From an uncultured Treponema sp. (lineage in GTDB: Bacteria > Spirochaetota > Spirochaetia > Treponematales > Treponemataceae), in contig CAMHMJ010000010.1 of NCBI GenBank assembly GCA_946186185.1, positions 1 to 64,000 on the forward strand: 64,000 nt of DNA, in the 5' to 3' direction. A program made the translations under genes and the position numbers. This document shows, piece by piece, positions 1-9,311 of this stretch. Each line of letters starts with the position of its first letter. Positions within the stretch are counted from its first letter, which is position 1. The notes below the pieces were generated by a model that did no database searches, was not told the origin of the DNA, and worked only from the letters and a program-made list of their open reading frames with translations.

Positions 1-1018
1 GTTCTTCACCTTTGCGGATTTTACCCTGATATACACGAGTATATGTAAGCTGACCGTACTGACCGTCGTCAAGCTTGAATGCAAGAGCTACTGTTGGCTT
101 TGTGTCGTCAGAAGCGAGTTCAACTTCTGCTTCGTTGTTGTCAAGGTCAAGAGCAACGTTCTTTACTTCGTCTGGAGCTGGGAGGTAGCGAACAACTGCA
201 TCGAGCAATGGCTGGATACCTTTGTTTACGTGAGCTGATCCACAGAATACACCAACGAACTGTTCTGCAAGTGTTCCCTTGCGGATAGCAGCGATGAGTT
301 CTTCTTCAGTTGGTTCCTGTCCTTCAAGGACTTTCTCCATAAGAGCATCGTCGTAGTTTGTAGCTTCTTCAACGAGTTCCTGGTGATATTTGTCTGCATC
401 TGCTTTCATAGCTGCAGGGATTTCTGCGATGCGGAGATCTTCACCGTTTGGTCCGTCGAAGTAAATTGCTTTCATTCCAACAAGGTCAACTACACCTTCA
501 AGTTTGTCTTCCAAACCGATTGGAAGTTCCATCATGTGTGAGTTAAGACCGAGTTTTTCGCGAACCTGGTTACAAACGCGGAGTGGGTTAGCACCCTGAC
601 GGTCACATTTGTTTACGAATGCAACGCGTGGTACATGATATCGTTTAAGCTGGCGGTCTACAGTGATTGACTGTGACTGAACACCAGCAACGGCACAAAG
701 AATCATGATAGCACCGTCGAGAACGCGGAGTGAGCGTTCTACTTCTACTGTAAAGTCTACGTGACCTGGTGTGTCGATAAGGTTGATTGTGTAGTCTTTC
801 CACTGAACCTGTGTAGCTGCTGACTGGATTGTGATACCACGTTCACGTTCCAATTCCATGTTGTCCATAACAGCACCAACACCGTCTTTACCACGAACTT
901 CGTGAATAGCATGAATCTTGTTACAATAGAACAAAATACGTTCAGAAGTTGTTGTTTTACCTGAGTCAATGTGAGCACTGATACCGATATTTCTTACTTT
1001 TGAAATATCCCAAGCCAT
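1..1018 (-). CDS. fusA: Elongation factor G, spdEFG1 type (3' end outside window)
   Basis: Translational GTPase that drives ribosomal translocation. The first 339 codons are present; the C-terminal half lies beyond base 1. GTPase motifs are in order: AHIDSGKT (about residues 15-22), RGITI, DTPGH, NKCD and GSA. The stretches AHIDSGKTT and [10 protein letters not shown] match mitochondrial EF-G1 and the spirochaete spdEFG1 group rather than ordinary bacterial EF-G, which usually has AHIDAGKT. Known from that family: spdEFG1 does translocation and a second copy, spdEFG2, does ribosome recycling. The start ATG (1016-1018) follows AAAGAGG at a 7 nt spacing. The gene is divergent from mnmG. Confidence 0.95.
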   Translation of the reverse strand, partial: MAWDISKVRNIGISAHIDSGKTTTSERILFYCNKIHAIHEVRGKDGVGAVMDNMELERERGITIQSAATQVQWKDYTINLIDTPGHVDFTVEVERSLRVLDGAIMILCAVAGVQSQSITVDRQLKRYHVPRVAFVNKCDRQGANPLRVCNQVREKLGLNSHMMELPIGLEDKLEGVVDLVGMKAIYFDGPNGEDLRIAEIPAAMKADADKYHQELVEEATNYDDALMEKVLEGQEPTEEELIAAIRKGTLAEQFVGVFCGSAHVNKGIQPLLDAVVRYLPAPDEVKNVALDLDNNEAEVELASDDTKPTVALAFKLDDGQYGQLTYTRVYQGKIRKGEE

Positions 1019-1060
1019 ACTTATACCTCTTTAAAAAATAATATCTAGTTTAATATTGTA

Positions 1061-1089
1061 ATTTTACAGAAAAAATGTCACTTGTTCAA
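1061..1089 (-). promoter_or_regulatory. Promoter of fusA
   Basis: On the minus strand TTGAAC (1089-1084), a 17 nt spacer and TAAAAT (1066-1061) form a good sigma70-type promoter. It gives a leader of about 35 nt that carries the AAAGAGG ribosome site. Its -35 box lies only 11 nt from the -35 box of the divergent mnmG promoter, so the two may compete or be co-regulated. Confidence 0.7.
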
Positions 1090-1100
1090 TAGTAGAATGT

Positions 1101-1129
1101 TTGTACAAATTATGTGAAATCATTATAAT
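1101..1129 (+). promoter_or_regulatory. Promoter of mnmG, probably giving a leaderless mRNA
   Basis: TTGTAC (1101-1106), a 17 nt spacer and a consensus TATAAT (1124-1129). Only 9 nt separate the -10 box from the ATG at 1139, so transcription should start within about 1-4 nt of the start codon. No Shine-Dalgarno sequence lies upstream of that ATG. Confidence 0.7.
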
Positions 1130-1138
1130 TGGCACAAT

Positions 1139-3307
1139 ATGTCAGGGTTTTATGATTTTTATGATGTAGTTGTTGTTGGGGCAGGTCATGCCGGAGTTGA
1201 AGCAAGTCTTGCCTGCGCTCGCATGGGCTTAAAAACAGTTGTAATTACTCAGAGTCCGGATGCAATCGGACGGATGAGCTGCAATCCTTCAATCGGTGGT
1301 ATTGCCAAAGGAAACATTGTCCGGGAAATCGACGCTCTGGGCGGAGAAATGGCAAGGCTCATCGACAAATCAATGATTCAGTTCAGACTTTTGAACAAGA
1401 GCCGCGGTCCAGCCGTTCAGGCGCCACGAAGTCAGGCAGATAAAATTACATATTCACAGCTGGCTCGTAAAACCCTTGAAACCACAGAAAACCTCTACAC
1501 TCTGATGGATACGGTTACCGATATCCTGACAACTGCTTCTGACACACCGCTCCCGCCGGATTCAGATTCTTCGGCACAGGTTGGAACAATTCCTGGGGAA
1601 ACCAGAAGCTTTTTAAAAGCAGGAAATACTTCCGGCGATTCAGCTGCCGGAACCGCTGACAGCAAAAATACACAGGCTGAAAAAGATGCCCAGACAGCAG
1701 GAAGAATTTCTTCCGTGACCTTTGCGACAGAAGCAGCAAAAAGCGGAATGCGCCAGAAAATTACCGGCGTTGTCACAGAGCGCGGCCGAATTATTCCTTG
1801 CCGTGCAGTCGTTCTTACAACCGGAACCTTCCTGGGAGGCCGAATATTTATCGGTGAATACGATGCACCCTGTGGCCGCGTTGGTGAACCTGCAGCCTTC
1901 GGGCTTACACAGAGCCTCCACCGCCTTGGATTTACTACCGGCCGCTTAAAAACCGGAACTCCTCCACGAATTTTGCGCAGGACAATTGATTTTTCAAAGC
2001 TTGAACTCAATGACGGCGATGATGAAGTAATTCCTTTCAGTTTTGATACAGAAAAGGTTGAGCGACCCCTTGTGCCATGTTACGTTGTCTACACAAATCC
2101 TGAAACCCACGAAATTATCCGCAAAAATATCGGCCGTTCGCCACTTTACAGCGGAAAAATCAGCGGAGTTGGTCCGCGTTACTGCCCTTCAATCGAAGAT
2201 AAGGTTATGCGCTTTGCAGAACGGGAGCGTCATCAGATTTTCGTTGAGCCGGAAGGTCTTGAAACCGACGAAATGTACCTGAACGGACTTTCTTCAAGCT
2301 TACCGGAAAGCGTTCAGGATGCTTTTCTGCACACAATGAAGGGCTTTGAGCATGCAGTTCAGAGTCGTCCGGGCTATGCGGTTGAATACGACTATGTTGA
2401 ACCAACACAGCTGTACAGAAGCCTGGAAACCAAGCGGGTTGCAGGACTTTTTAATGCCGGTCAGATAAACGGAACTTCCGGATACGAGGAAGCCGCCGGT
2501 CAGGGACTTATTGCCGGAATGAACGCCGGCCTGTACTCTCGGGCTCACAAGGAAATGTGCGGTCCTCTGGCAAAAATCCCGGAAACTATGAACGGAAAAC
2601 CAGTAAGCTCTGAACCGGGCTGCCTGTATTACCACGCTAAAATGAGCGAAGTTGAACTTGCCGATGCGGCAAAAATCAGCGCAGACATCACCAGACTTTT
2701 GAACGACTTTGAAAAAAAGTCTCAGGAAGCCGCCGGTTTTAATAATTTTGAAAAAATCCCTGAATTCAAGCCGGTTGTACTTGGACGGGACGAAGCCTAC
2801 ATCGGCGTTCTTATCGACGATCTTGTAACTCTTGGAACAAAGGAACCGTACCGAATGTTCACTGCCCGGGCCGAATACCGCTTAAAGCTCCGTCACGATA
2901 CGGCGGACAGGCGTTTGTGTAAGTACGGTTTTGAGGCCGGCTTAAAAACAAGAGCTCAGCTGGACAAGGTTGAAGCAAAATATGCTCAGCTGGACGAAAT
3001 TGTTTCCCAGCTTTTGAAAAAGCCGAACATGGAAAACCCGGGCTATCCGGATGCCATGTGGGAAATGGCCAAAATCGATTTTAAGTACAAGTACTATATC
3101 GAAAAGCAGGATAAGCGGGTAGAAAAGCTTCACAAAATGGAAAATGTACGCATTCCGGCAGATTTTGATTACGGAGCAATTCCTTCCCTCAGCGCTGAAA
3201 GCCGAAACAAGCTCGAAAAAGTTCGTCCGGAAACCTTAGGACAGGCTGAACGCATCAGTGGAATCAGAAATTCGGATATCATGCTTTTAATGGTATATTT
3301 GAAATAG
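1139..3307 (+). CDS. mnmG: tRNA uridine-34 carboxymethylaminomethyl synthase subunit MnmG (GidA)
   Basis: FAD-dependent partner of MnmE. The pair makes the (carboxymethyl)aminomethyl modification at the wobble uridine of tRNAs. The N-terminal dinucleotide-binding motif GAGHAGVEAS starts near residue 14, and the family signatures PSIGGIAKG and GRLKTGTPPR are intact. At 722 residues it is about 90 longer than the usual 620-640. The excess is a Ser/Asp/Ala/Gly-rich insert at about residues 131-200 with no resemblance to the family, between the FAD fold and a beta segment. The start is fixed by homology; there is no ribosome site, and the promoter lies directly upstream. MnmE is not in the window. 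Confidence 0.95.
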   Translation: MSGFYDFYDVVVVGAGHAGVEASLACARMGLKTVVITQSPDAIGRMSCNPSIGGIAKGNIVREIDALGGEMARLIDKSMIQFRLLNKSRGPAVQAPRSQADKITYSQLARKTLETTENLYTLMDTVTDILTTASDTPLPPDSDSSAQVGTIPGETRSFLKAGNTSGDSAAGTADSKNTQAEKDAQTAGRISSVTFATEAAKSGMRQKITGVVTERGRIIPCRAVVLTTGTFLGGRIFIGEYDAPCGRVGEPAAFGLTQSLHRLGFTTGRLKTGTPPRILRRTIDFSKLELNDGDDEVIPFSFDTEKVERPLVPCYVVYTNPETHEIIRKNIGRSPLYSGKISGVGPRYCPSIEDKVMRFAERERHQIFVEPEGLETDEMYLNGLSSSLPESVQDAFLHTMKGFEHAVQSRPGYAVEYDYVEPTQLYRSLETKRVAGLFNAGQINGTSGYEEAAGQGLIAGMNAGLYSRAHKEMCGPLAKIPETMNGKPVSSEPGCLYYHAKMSEVELADAAKISADITRLLNDFEKKSQEAAGFNNFEKIPEFKPVVLGRDEAYIGVLIDDLVTLGTKEPYRMFTARAEYRLKLRHDTADRRLCKYGFEAGLKTRAQLDKVEAKYAQLDEIVSQLLKKPNMENPGYPDAMWEMAKIDFKYKYYIEKQDKRVEKLHKMENVRIPADFDYGAIPSLSAESRNKLEKVRPETLGQAERISGIRNSDIMLLMVYLK

Positions 3308-3485
3308 GAATTGCAGAAAGTGCGCCAGAAATAATGAAATTCAGACACAATGCTGACGAAATGCAGAAAAAACTAATTTTTTGTTATTTTTTAGCCTTTT
3401 TCCATCAAAAAAAATTTGTAACTTTTTAAATAGAATGTTATTCTATATGTATCATACTGAGAGTTTTCTTTAGGAGGAAATAATT

Positions 3486-3824
3486 ATGAAAATTAAATCT
3501 ATTGTATGTGGCGCTTTATTACTCGGAACTTTCTTAGCTGTTCCTTCATGTGCAACTTCAAAAAGTGCTTCTAATTCCAATATGGATGAAAGACGCGCAG
3601 TTGCAAACAAAACTGAAGATGTTGTTGCAAAAATTGACGGAGTAAAATCTGTAGATGCAGTTTACACAAAAGAAAAGAAGCTCCGCATTTTCGTTGAAAC
3701 AGCTGACGGAAATCTTTCTGATTCAATGATCAGTGCTATCAAGAAAGCAGCTGCAGAAAAGAACGGAATTTCACAGAGCAATATCGTTGTATTGATTGCT
3801 TCTGGTTCAACAGACGAAAAATAA
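3486..3824 (+). CDS. Small lipoprotein, YhcN/YlaJ-like
   Basis: A 112-residue protein with a type II signal peptide ending at AVPSC (Cys about residue 22), so it is probably an envelope lipoprotein. The mature part after a Ser/Asn linker is one alpha/beta domain (about residues 33-108) with the pattern of YhcN/YlaJ lipoproteins: a helix with repeated valines, then GVKSVDAVYTKEKKLRIFVE. The role is unknown. The ribosome site AGGAGG at a good distance fixes the start. A possible promoter is TTGTAA (3416-3421) with TATTCT (3439-3444). It is a single-gene unit ended by a strong terminator. Confidence 0.75.
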   Translation: MKIKSIVCGALLLGTFLAVPSCATSKSASNSNMDERRAVANKTEDVVAKIDGVKSVDAVYTKEKKLRIFVETADGNLSDSMISAIKKAAAEKNGISQSNIVVLIASGSTDEK

Positions 3825-3855
3825 TTAAAGCCAGCTTAATTTTCATTTTGAATAG

Positions 3856-3895
3856 CGGCTTCCGGTTCTGATTAGAACTGGAGGCCGTTTTTTTT
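3856..3895 (+). terminator. Rho-independent terminator of the small lipoprotein gene
   Basis: A 14-base arm starting CGGCTTCC pairs with a downstream arm ending GGAGGCCG, allowing G-U pairs, around a short loop. A run of eight T (3888-3895) follows. Confidence 0.85.
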
Positions 3896-3897
3896 GC

Positions 3898-3990
3898 AAA
3901 ACCGGGGCGTTGCGGGCTCTCACGCAGAGGGGGTAGCGGACAAGACCGGAGCGTCAGCGAGGACTTGGGAGCGAGGGGGAGACTTCCCCC
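3898..3990 (+). repeat. GC-rich intergenic repeat, family A, copy 1
   Basis: This copy shares exact words with an inverted copy at 12596-12740: GTTGCGGGC, the 15-mer GGGGTAGCGGACAAG, GGAGCG and the 14-mer TTGGGAGCGAGGGG. Both copies end in a small hairpin of G and C runs (here GGGGGAGACTTCCCCC) and lie just upstream of a gene in the same relative orientation. There is no coding potential. Confidence 0.75.
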
Positions 3991-4003
3991 ACCTATAAAA
4001 ATA

Positions 4004-4012
4004 TGGTATTCT
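4004..4012 (+). promoter_or_regulatory. Extended -10 element before the hydratase gene
   Basis: TGGTATTCT forms an extended -10 box (TATTCT at 4007-4012) just after repeat copy 1. It would give a leader of about 28 nt. The -35 position falls in the C-run at the end of the repeat and is weak. Confidence 0.45.
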
Positions 4013-4046
4013 TCTATTTAATACACTGTAAAAGAAGGAAATCATT

Positions 4047-6281
4047 ATGAAACTTTGGGACAAAGGTGCCTACCTTGTAAACGGAACATTAACGGAGAAT
4101 GGGGCTGGCTGTGACGCTGCTGCCGGCAAAAAAAAGACTATCGCCTATTCAATTTTGCAGAAGCACAATACTTCAGGCGATGACGCTAAACTCAAAATCA
4201 AATTTGACAAAATCACTTCCCACGATATTACCTATGTTGGAATTATTCAGACAGCTCGTGCCAGCGGCCTTGAAAAGTTCCCGCTTCCATACGTACTTAC
4301 AAACTGTCACAACTCCCTTTGCGCCGTTGGTGGAACAATCAACGAAGACGACCACATGTTCGGTCTTACCTGCGCTCAGAAATACGGCGGAATTTATGTT
4401 CCTCCGCACCAGGCTGTAATTCACCAGTTTGCCCGGGAAATGCTTGCTGAATGCGGCGCAATGATTCTTGGTTCAGACAGCCACACCCGCTACGGTGCTC
4501 TTGGTACAATGGCAATCGGAGAAGGTGGCGGTGAGCTTGCAAAACAGCTTTTGAACAAAACTTACGACGTAGCTTATCCTGGAGTTGTTGCAATTTATCT
4601 TACAGGCGCTCCTGTTCCTGGAGTTGGTCCACAGGACGTTGCCCTTGCAATTATCAAGGCTGTTTTTGATAACGGATATGTTAAAAACAAGGTAATGGAA
4701 TTTGTTGGTCCAGGCGTTGCAAATCTTTCTGCAGATTTCCGTATCGGCGTTGATGTAATGACAACTGAAACGACCTGTCTTTCATCAATCTGGAAAACTG
4801 ACGCAAAGGTTGAAGAATGGTACGCTATTCACGGCCGCCCGACTGCTTATAAAGAATTGAATCCACAGGAAGGCGCATACTACGACGGCGCAATCGAAAT
4901 CGACCTTTCAGAAATCCGCCCGATGATCGCAATGCCTTTCCACCCTTCATGCGCATACACAATCGACGAAGTAAACAAGAATCTTATGGATATTCTTGAT
5001 GCAACTGAAAAGCGCGCAAAGGTTTCCTTCGGCGACAAGGTAAACTTCACCCTCAAAAACAAAGTAATCGACGGAAAACTTTACGTTGATCAGGGTGTTA
5101 TCGCAGGCTGTGCAGGTGGTGGTTTTGAAAACATCTGTGCTGCGGCAGATATCCTTAAGGGAAAAGACACTGGAAACGGAAAGTTCCTTTTGAACGTATA
5201 TCCTGCTTCAATGCCGGTTTATATGGAACTTATGAAGAACGGTGCATTCGGCGCATTGATTGACGCCGGTGCAATTGTAAAAACTGCATTCTGCGGACCA
5301 TGTTTTGGTGCCGGAGATACTCCTGCAAACGGTGCATTCAGTATCCGCCACTCTACAAGAAACTTCCCGAACCGCGAAGGATCAAAAATTCAGAACGGTC
5401 AGCTTTCTTCCGTTGCTCTTATGGACGCACGCTCAATTGCAGCAACTGCGGCTAACAAAGGCTTCCTCACAGCAGCTACTGAGTACGACACAGAATTCAG
5501 CGGAAAAAAATACTTCTTCGACAAAGGTATTTACGAAAAGCGCGTTTACGATTCAAAAGGCGTTGCTCATCCGGAAGTTGAAATCCAGTTCGGTCCAAAC
5601 ATCAAAGACTGGCCGGAACAGAAAGCTCTTGCAGACGACCTCCTTGTAAAGGTTGTAAGCGAGATTCACGACCCTGTTACCACAACAGACGAACTTATTC
5701 CATCAGGCGAAACTTCATCCTTCCGCTCAAATCCTCTTGGACTTGCAGAATTTACCCTCAGCCGAAAGGACCCTGCTTACGTAGGCCGAGCTAAGGCCGT
5801 TCGTGACCTTACAGATGAAGTTAAGACTGAAATCAAATCTGCCGTTGAAGCCCTTACAAAGAAAGATGCAGAACTTGGTAAAAAGGCTGCAAATGCCGGA
5901 ACAGGTTCTACAATCTTTGCAGTAAAACCTGGTGACGGCTCTGCACGTGAACAGGCTGCAAGCTGCCAGCGCGTTCTTGGCGCAAGCGCAAATATCGCAA
6001 ACGAGTACGCAACAAAGCGCTACCGCTCGAACCTTATCAACTGGGGTATGCTTCCTTTCATCTATAAAGAAGGTGACAAGAATCTTCCATTCGCAAACGG
6101 CGACTATGTTTTCATCCCTGGCGTAAAGAAGATGATTGCAGAAAAGCTTCCTTCAATTAAAGCGTATGCAGTTCGCAAAGACGGTTCTGTAAGCGAATTT
6201 GAACTTTCCGTTGGCGACCTTACCGACGACGAGCGAAAAATCATCCTTGCAGGTTGTTTGATTAATTTCTATAGAGACTAA
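4047..6281 (+). CDS. Aconitase-family hydratase, YbhJ-like
   Basis: A 744-residue member of the aconitase superfamily, close in length and layout to the uncharacterised E. coli YbhJ (about 750). Early family motifs are [13 protein letters not shown] and [12 protein letters not shown]. Cys355 (GCAGGG), Cys416 and Cys419 (CGPCFG) sit where aconitases bind their 4Fe-4S cluster. A C-terminal swivel-like domain follows from about residue 560. The expected reaction is hydration or dehydration of an unidentified organic acid; identity with citrate aconitase is not supported. The ribosome site AAGGAAA is present. The gene stands alone between repeat A and a strong terminator. Confidence 0.8.
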   Translation: MKLWDKGAYLVNGTLTENGAGCDAAAGKKKTIAYSILQKHNTSGDDAKLKIKFDKITSHDITYVGIIQTARASGLEKFPLPYVLTNCHNSLCAVGGTINEDDHMFGLTCAQKYGGIYVPPHQAVIHQFAREMLAECGAMILGSDSHTRYGALGTMAIGEGGGELAKQLLNKTYDVAYPGVVAIYLTGAPVPGVGPQDVALAIIKAVFDNGYVKNKVMEFVGPGVANLSADFRIGVDVMTTETTCLSSIWKTDAKVEEWYAIHGRPTAYKELNPQEGAYYDGAIEIDLSEIRPMIAMPFHPSCAYTIDEVNKNLMDILDATEKRAKVSFGDKVNFTLKNKVIDGKLYVDQGVIAGCAGGGFENICAAADILKGKDTGNGKFLLNVYPASMPVYMELMKNGAFGALIDAGAIVKTAFCGPCFGAGDTPANGAFSIRHSTRNFPNREGSKIQNGQLSSVALMDARSIAATAANKGFLTAATEYDTEFSGKKYFFDKGIYEKRVYDSKGVAHPEVEIQFGPNIKDWPEQKALADDLLVKVVSEIHDPVTTTDELIPSGETSSFRSNPLGLAEFTLSRKDPAYVGRAKAVRDLTDEVKTEIKSAVEALTKKDAELGKKAANAGTGSTIFAVKPGDGSAREQAASCQRVLGASANIANEYATKRYRSNLINWGMLPFIYKEGDKNLPFANGDYVFIPGVKKMIAEKLPSIKAYAVRKDGSVSEFELSVGDLTDDERKIILAGCLINFYRD

Positions 6282-6324
6282 ATATCAAGTTAAATTAAAA
6301 ATTGGCTCTCAGCGGGAGCCATAT

Positions 6325-6367
6325 AAAAAAAGGCTGGTTTACAATTGTTCAAACCAGCCTTTTTTTT
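6325..6367. terminator. Bidirectional terminator
   Basis: AGGCTGGTTT (6331-6340) pairs with AAACCAGCCT (6351-6360). An A-run precedes it and a T-run follows, so it works for the hydratase on plus and the FAD oxidoreductase on minus. A smaller hairpin, TGGCTC/GAGCCA (6303-6321), lies just before it. Confidence 0.88.
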
Positions 6368-6402
6368 GTGTGAATGAAAATCGCAGTTCCTTCAGAAAAT
6401 GT

Positions 6403-8013
6403 TTATTCCCCAACAAAAACTGCCTTAAAGTCTCTGCACAGATACTGAGCGGCAGTTCTTCCGCAGGCGGCGGCAATCGGCAGACCTCCCGGCATGCTCT
6501 GGCGCTGACCGGCAAAATACAGGTTCTTTACGGTTTTGGCTTTTATCGGGTAATTTGTAAACTTCATTTTTGCGCCAAGAACGCTCATCCAGCTGCCTTC
6601 ATAGGAATTAGTATAGCGCTCGTAGGTAAGAGGAGTTGCAACATCGATTACTTCCACATTACCGCGAATTTCCGGAATAAAAGCTTCCAGCCGTTCGATA
6701 AGGGCGGCCGCAACCTGAGCCTTCTTTTCTTTGTAAGTGCCGTCTTCTTTTGCTTTTTTCCAGTAGCTGTAGCTGTCGCCCAGCAGGAGACAGGTTACGG
6801 CGGTGCAGCCTTCCGGAGCGTGCTTTTCGTAGAGGGCGTAATTGTTAATTCTTAACTCGCTGAACTCAAGGCCACCCGCTTTAAACGGCGCATTGTCTGG
6901 AAGAGGATAAACGATTCCCCGTGGATATTCTTTAAGGTCTGCTTTTATTCCCAGGCACACGAACATATTCTGTTCAGTAACCACATTTTTCCGCATTTTC
7001 TCTGCCCATTTATCGTGAAAGCCTGAACCGAACAGCGTGTCTATGGCTTTTCGTGCGTCCTCTGTTACGATTACGGCATCTGCCGCAAAATATTCTTCTT
7101 CCCCGTCACTTCTGTTGGGCTTGCACCACACGCCGCAGGCCTTTCCGTCCTTAATTTCAACCCGGCACACCTCATGACGATACTCGATTTTTCCACCCAG
7201 AGCAGTAAAGGTTTCCGCCATATTCTGAGCCATTCTGAGGGAACCGCCTTCCGGATAACCGCAATCACCGCTTGCAAAGGAGGCAATGGTGTAAATCAGC
7301 GAAAGGGCGTTATAGCGCGTTCCTATAATGGTGGAAAGAAGATGTCGCAAATCCGCATTTTTAAAGCGAGCGATATAGTCTTTTCCAGCCATATTAGAAA
7401 GGGGAGCAAAGCGGAAGCCCGCCGGAAGCATAGCCATAAGCTCCGGCAGCGTTGAATGAACAGGTGTTTTTGCCTTCAGCCCCGGAATATCAGATACAGT
7501 CTTGTGAACATGAATATATTTTTTTACATCCCGACAAAGCTGATTAATTGCCCCCCTGTCCTCCGGTGCAAATTCAAGAAAATGCGCTTTTAATTTTGAA
7601 AGATTGCGATAAAAATGCAGCCGTTTTTCTTCAGAATTGGTTGAAGAGCCGTCGTCCGCATTGTTTGAGCTGCCACCGTTATCCAAACTGTTCGCCCCGC
7701 TGGAAACCTTGTCTATAAGCGTGTAAAACGGATCCCGTAAAAAAATCGGATTGTTTTCCTGAAGGGCGCCGGTTTCCTTCCAGATGCGGTGCATCGGCAT
7801 TTTTTCGCTTGAACCGGTGAGCCAGTGCATTCCGCCTTCAAAAAGGTAGCCTTTGCGACTCCAGCTTGTAGAAAGCCCACCAGGAATGATGTGCTTTTCC
7901 ATTATCGTAACATCAAAGCCCGATTTCTGAGCGTAGATTGCCGCAGTAAGCCCCGCAATTCCGGCTCCCACTACAATAACTTTCTTAGACTGATTTTCTG
8001 ATTTTTCTGGCAT
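6403..8013 (-). CDS. FAD-dependent oxidoreductase, phytoene desaturase/CrtISO-like
   Basis: Protein of the phytoene desaturase/carotenoid isomerase superfamily (COG1233), 536 residues. The N-terminal Rossmann motif is VVGAGIAGLTAA followed by PGGLSTSW, and the C-terminal FAD site is YFAGQRQSMPGGLPIAAACG. The substrate is unknown: no carotenoid genes are nearby, and many anaerobes carry such proteins without making carotenoids. A Ser/Asn/Asp-rich insert lies at about residues 104-133 (bases 7615-7700). The ribosome site AGGAAA fixes the start. A paralogue is at 18943-20475. Confidence 0.8.
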   Translation of the reverse strand: MPEKSENQSKKVIVVGAGIAGLTAAIYAQKSGFDVTIMEKHIIPGGLSTSWSRKGYLFEGGMHWLTGSSEKMPMHRIWKETGALQENNPIFLRDPFYTLIDKVSSGANSLDNGGSSNNADDGSSTNSEEKRLHFYRNLSKLKAHFLEFAPEDRGAINQLCRDVKKYIHVHKTVSDIPGLKAKTPVHSTLPELMAMLPAGFRFAPLSNMAGKDYIARFKNADLRHLLSTIIGTRYNALSLIYTIASFASGDCGYPEGGSLRMAQNMAETFTALGGKIEYRHEVCRVEIKDGKACGVWCKPNRSDGEEEYFAADAVIVTEDARKAIDTLFGSGFHDKWAEKMRKNVVTEQNMFVCLGIKADLKEYPRGIVYPLPDNAPFKAGGLEFSELRINNYALYEKHAPEGCTAVTCLLLGDSYSYWKKAKEDGTYKEKKAQVAAALIERLEAFIPEIRGNVEVIDVATPLTYERYTNSYEGSWMSVLGAKMKFTNYPIKAKTVKNLYFAGQRQSMPGGLPIAAACGRTAAQYLCRDFKAVFVGE

Positions 8014-8032
8014 TATATTTTCCTGGTTCTGA

Positions 8033-8066
8033 AGATAAAAAATGTGTCCGGTTTTTTCCCGGACAC
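8033..8066 (-). terminator. Terminator of the Wzz-like gene
   Basis: GTGTCCGG (8044-8051) pairs with CCGGACAC (8059-8066). On the minus strand the stem is followed by a T-rich tail (CATTTTTT). It lies between the Wzz-like gene and the downstream FAD oxidoreductase. Confidence 0.8.
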
Positions 8067-8087
8067 AATAGAATGTATGGTAAAAAA

Positions 8088-9131
8088 TTATCTGTTTTTC
8101 TTTCCGAACTTCAATTTTTTCATTGCTTCCGGATCTTTTTTGATGTTTTCAATGGCATTTCTGAGAAATGCGATAAAAATGGCCATAAAACCGGCTGCAA
8201 AAGTGATGATGATACAGAGTTTACCGCGGCTCGGTTCAGCCTTCATATCAGGAATTTCCGGGCGCTCCAGAATCTGGAAAACAGGACTTTCGCTGGCCAT
8301 CTGAACCTTAAGAAGCTCGTACTGGGTCTTCAGCTGCTTGTATACTTCCTGCTGAGCGTTCAGCTCCATCTGAAGCTTGGTTGTAGTAAGTGTAATTGAA
8401 GGAATGTTGTAAGCCGAAGAACCGTGAGATACGGAGTACGCAACATTGTCAACTTCCTTCTGAAGCCGCTGAATTTCTGCAAATGAAGAATCGATGTTTT
8501 TTTCAAGATTTGCTTTCTGGATTTTATTTTTATCGATTCCAAGCTCGTCAAAGCGGTTTGAAAGCCAGTCCACCGAATAATTTACAACGGCCTGAGCAAA
8601 AGCCGGGTCAATATCCGTGCAGGAAATTGTGAAAACTCCCGAAGTATCGTCCATGGATGCCTTAAGCTTCTGGGAAAGCCACTTTCGGCTGTCACTCTGA
8701 GGATGATTTGACTTCTGGAACTCCTCCCGGGCAAGGATATTAAAGTTATCCACGATTGCATCCATAAAAGGATTTGAAGTAGCAAGATAAGTTGCAAGAG
8801 AGCTGTAGGAAGAACCGCCGGCACCGCTGATTCCCATAAGACCGCCAAGACCACTTGAAGCCAGCGCAGATGCAAGACCGCTTGCACTGGAATTCGAATC
8901 ATTTATAAGCATGTGAGCCTGAGAACGATATTTATTCGGCAAAAACGACTTCTCCGGCGGCATTTTTATGGAAATCACCGAAATAGCAACCGCAAAAAGC
9001 ATAGCAGCGGCAACGATAATAATTTCCATTTTGATATATTTCATTACAACAGCAAACAAATCAATCAAAGAAATCTCGTCATCCTTGGATTCTTTTGCAT
9101 TCTGTTCAATATTCTTGTTTTCGATTTCCAT
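8088..9131 (-). CDS. Chain-length determinant (Wzz) domain membrane protein
   Basis: A 347-residue inner-membrane protein of the Wzz/GumC type, which sets the length of surface polysaccharide chains. It has a cytoplasmic N-tail, a membrane segment at about residues 35-55, a periplasmic part with a Gly/Ser/Ala-rich stretch (about 85-110) and coiled-coil helices (about 200-275). A Pro-rich motif (ILERPEIPDMKAEPSRGK) leads into the second membrane segment (about 305-325) and a basic tail. No tyrosine kinase domain is fused. The ribosome site AGGGGA is present. No polysaccharide genes adjoin it, so the substrate is unknown. Confidence 0.85.
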   Translation of the reverse strand: MEIENKNIEQNAKESKDDEISLIDLFAVVMKYIKMEIIIVAAAMLFAVAISVISIKMPPEKSFLPNKYRSQAHMLINDSNSSASGLASALASSGLGGLMGISGAGGSSYSSLATYLATSNPFMDAIVDNFNILAREEFQKSNHPQSDSRKWLSQKLKASMDDTSGVFTISCTDIDPAFAQAVVNYSVDWLSNRFDELGIDKNKIQKANLEKNIDSSFAEIQRLQKEVDNVAYSVSHGSSAYNIPSITLTTTKLQMELNAQQEVYKQLKTQYELLKVQMASESPVFQILERPEIPDMKAEPSRGKLCIIITFAAGFMAIFIAFLRNAIENIKKDPEAMKKLKFGKKNR

Positions 9132-9228
9132 AAAATTCCCCTGAAAAAGAATGCAGTAATTTTAACATAAAAGGGGAAGAATTTGAAGATGTTGAGAATA
9201 GGGGGTTGAGAATGAGGGGCAAGATCAG

Positions 9229-9268
9229 GAAAAAAGAACGCCAGACCAAATTGGAACTGGCGTTCTTT
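9229..9268 (-). terminator. Terminator of carB
   Basis: AGAACGCCAG (9235-9244) pairs with CTGGCGTTCT (9257-9266). The A-run just before it becomes the T-tract on the minus strand. Confidence 0.85.
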
Positions 9269-9311
9269 CTAAAATATGATTTTAATAAGATTTCCTTTTC
9301 ACAACCAAAAC

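Noticed and set aside
1495..2010. Open frames antisense to mnmG, the longest 171 codons
   Set aside because: They mirror the codon bias of mnmG, have no ribosome site and resemble no protein.
6403..8013. Carotenoid biosynthesis enzyme
   Set aside because: Only superfamily-level motifs are present and no phytoene synthase or isoprenoid genes are near, so a specific function was not assigned.
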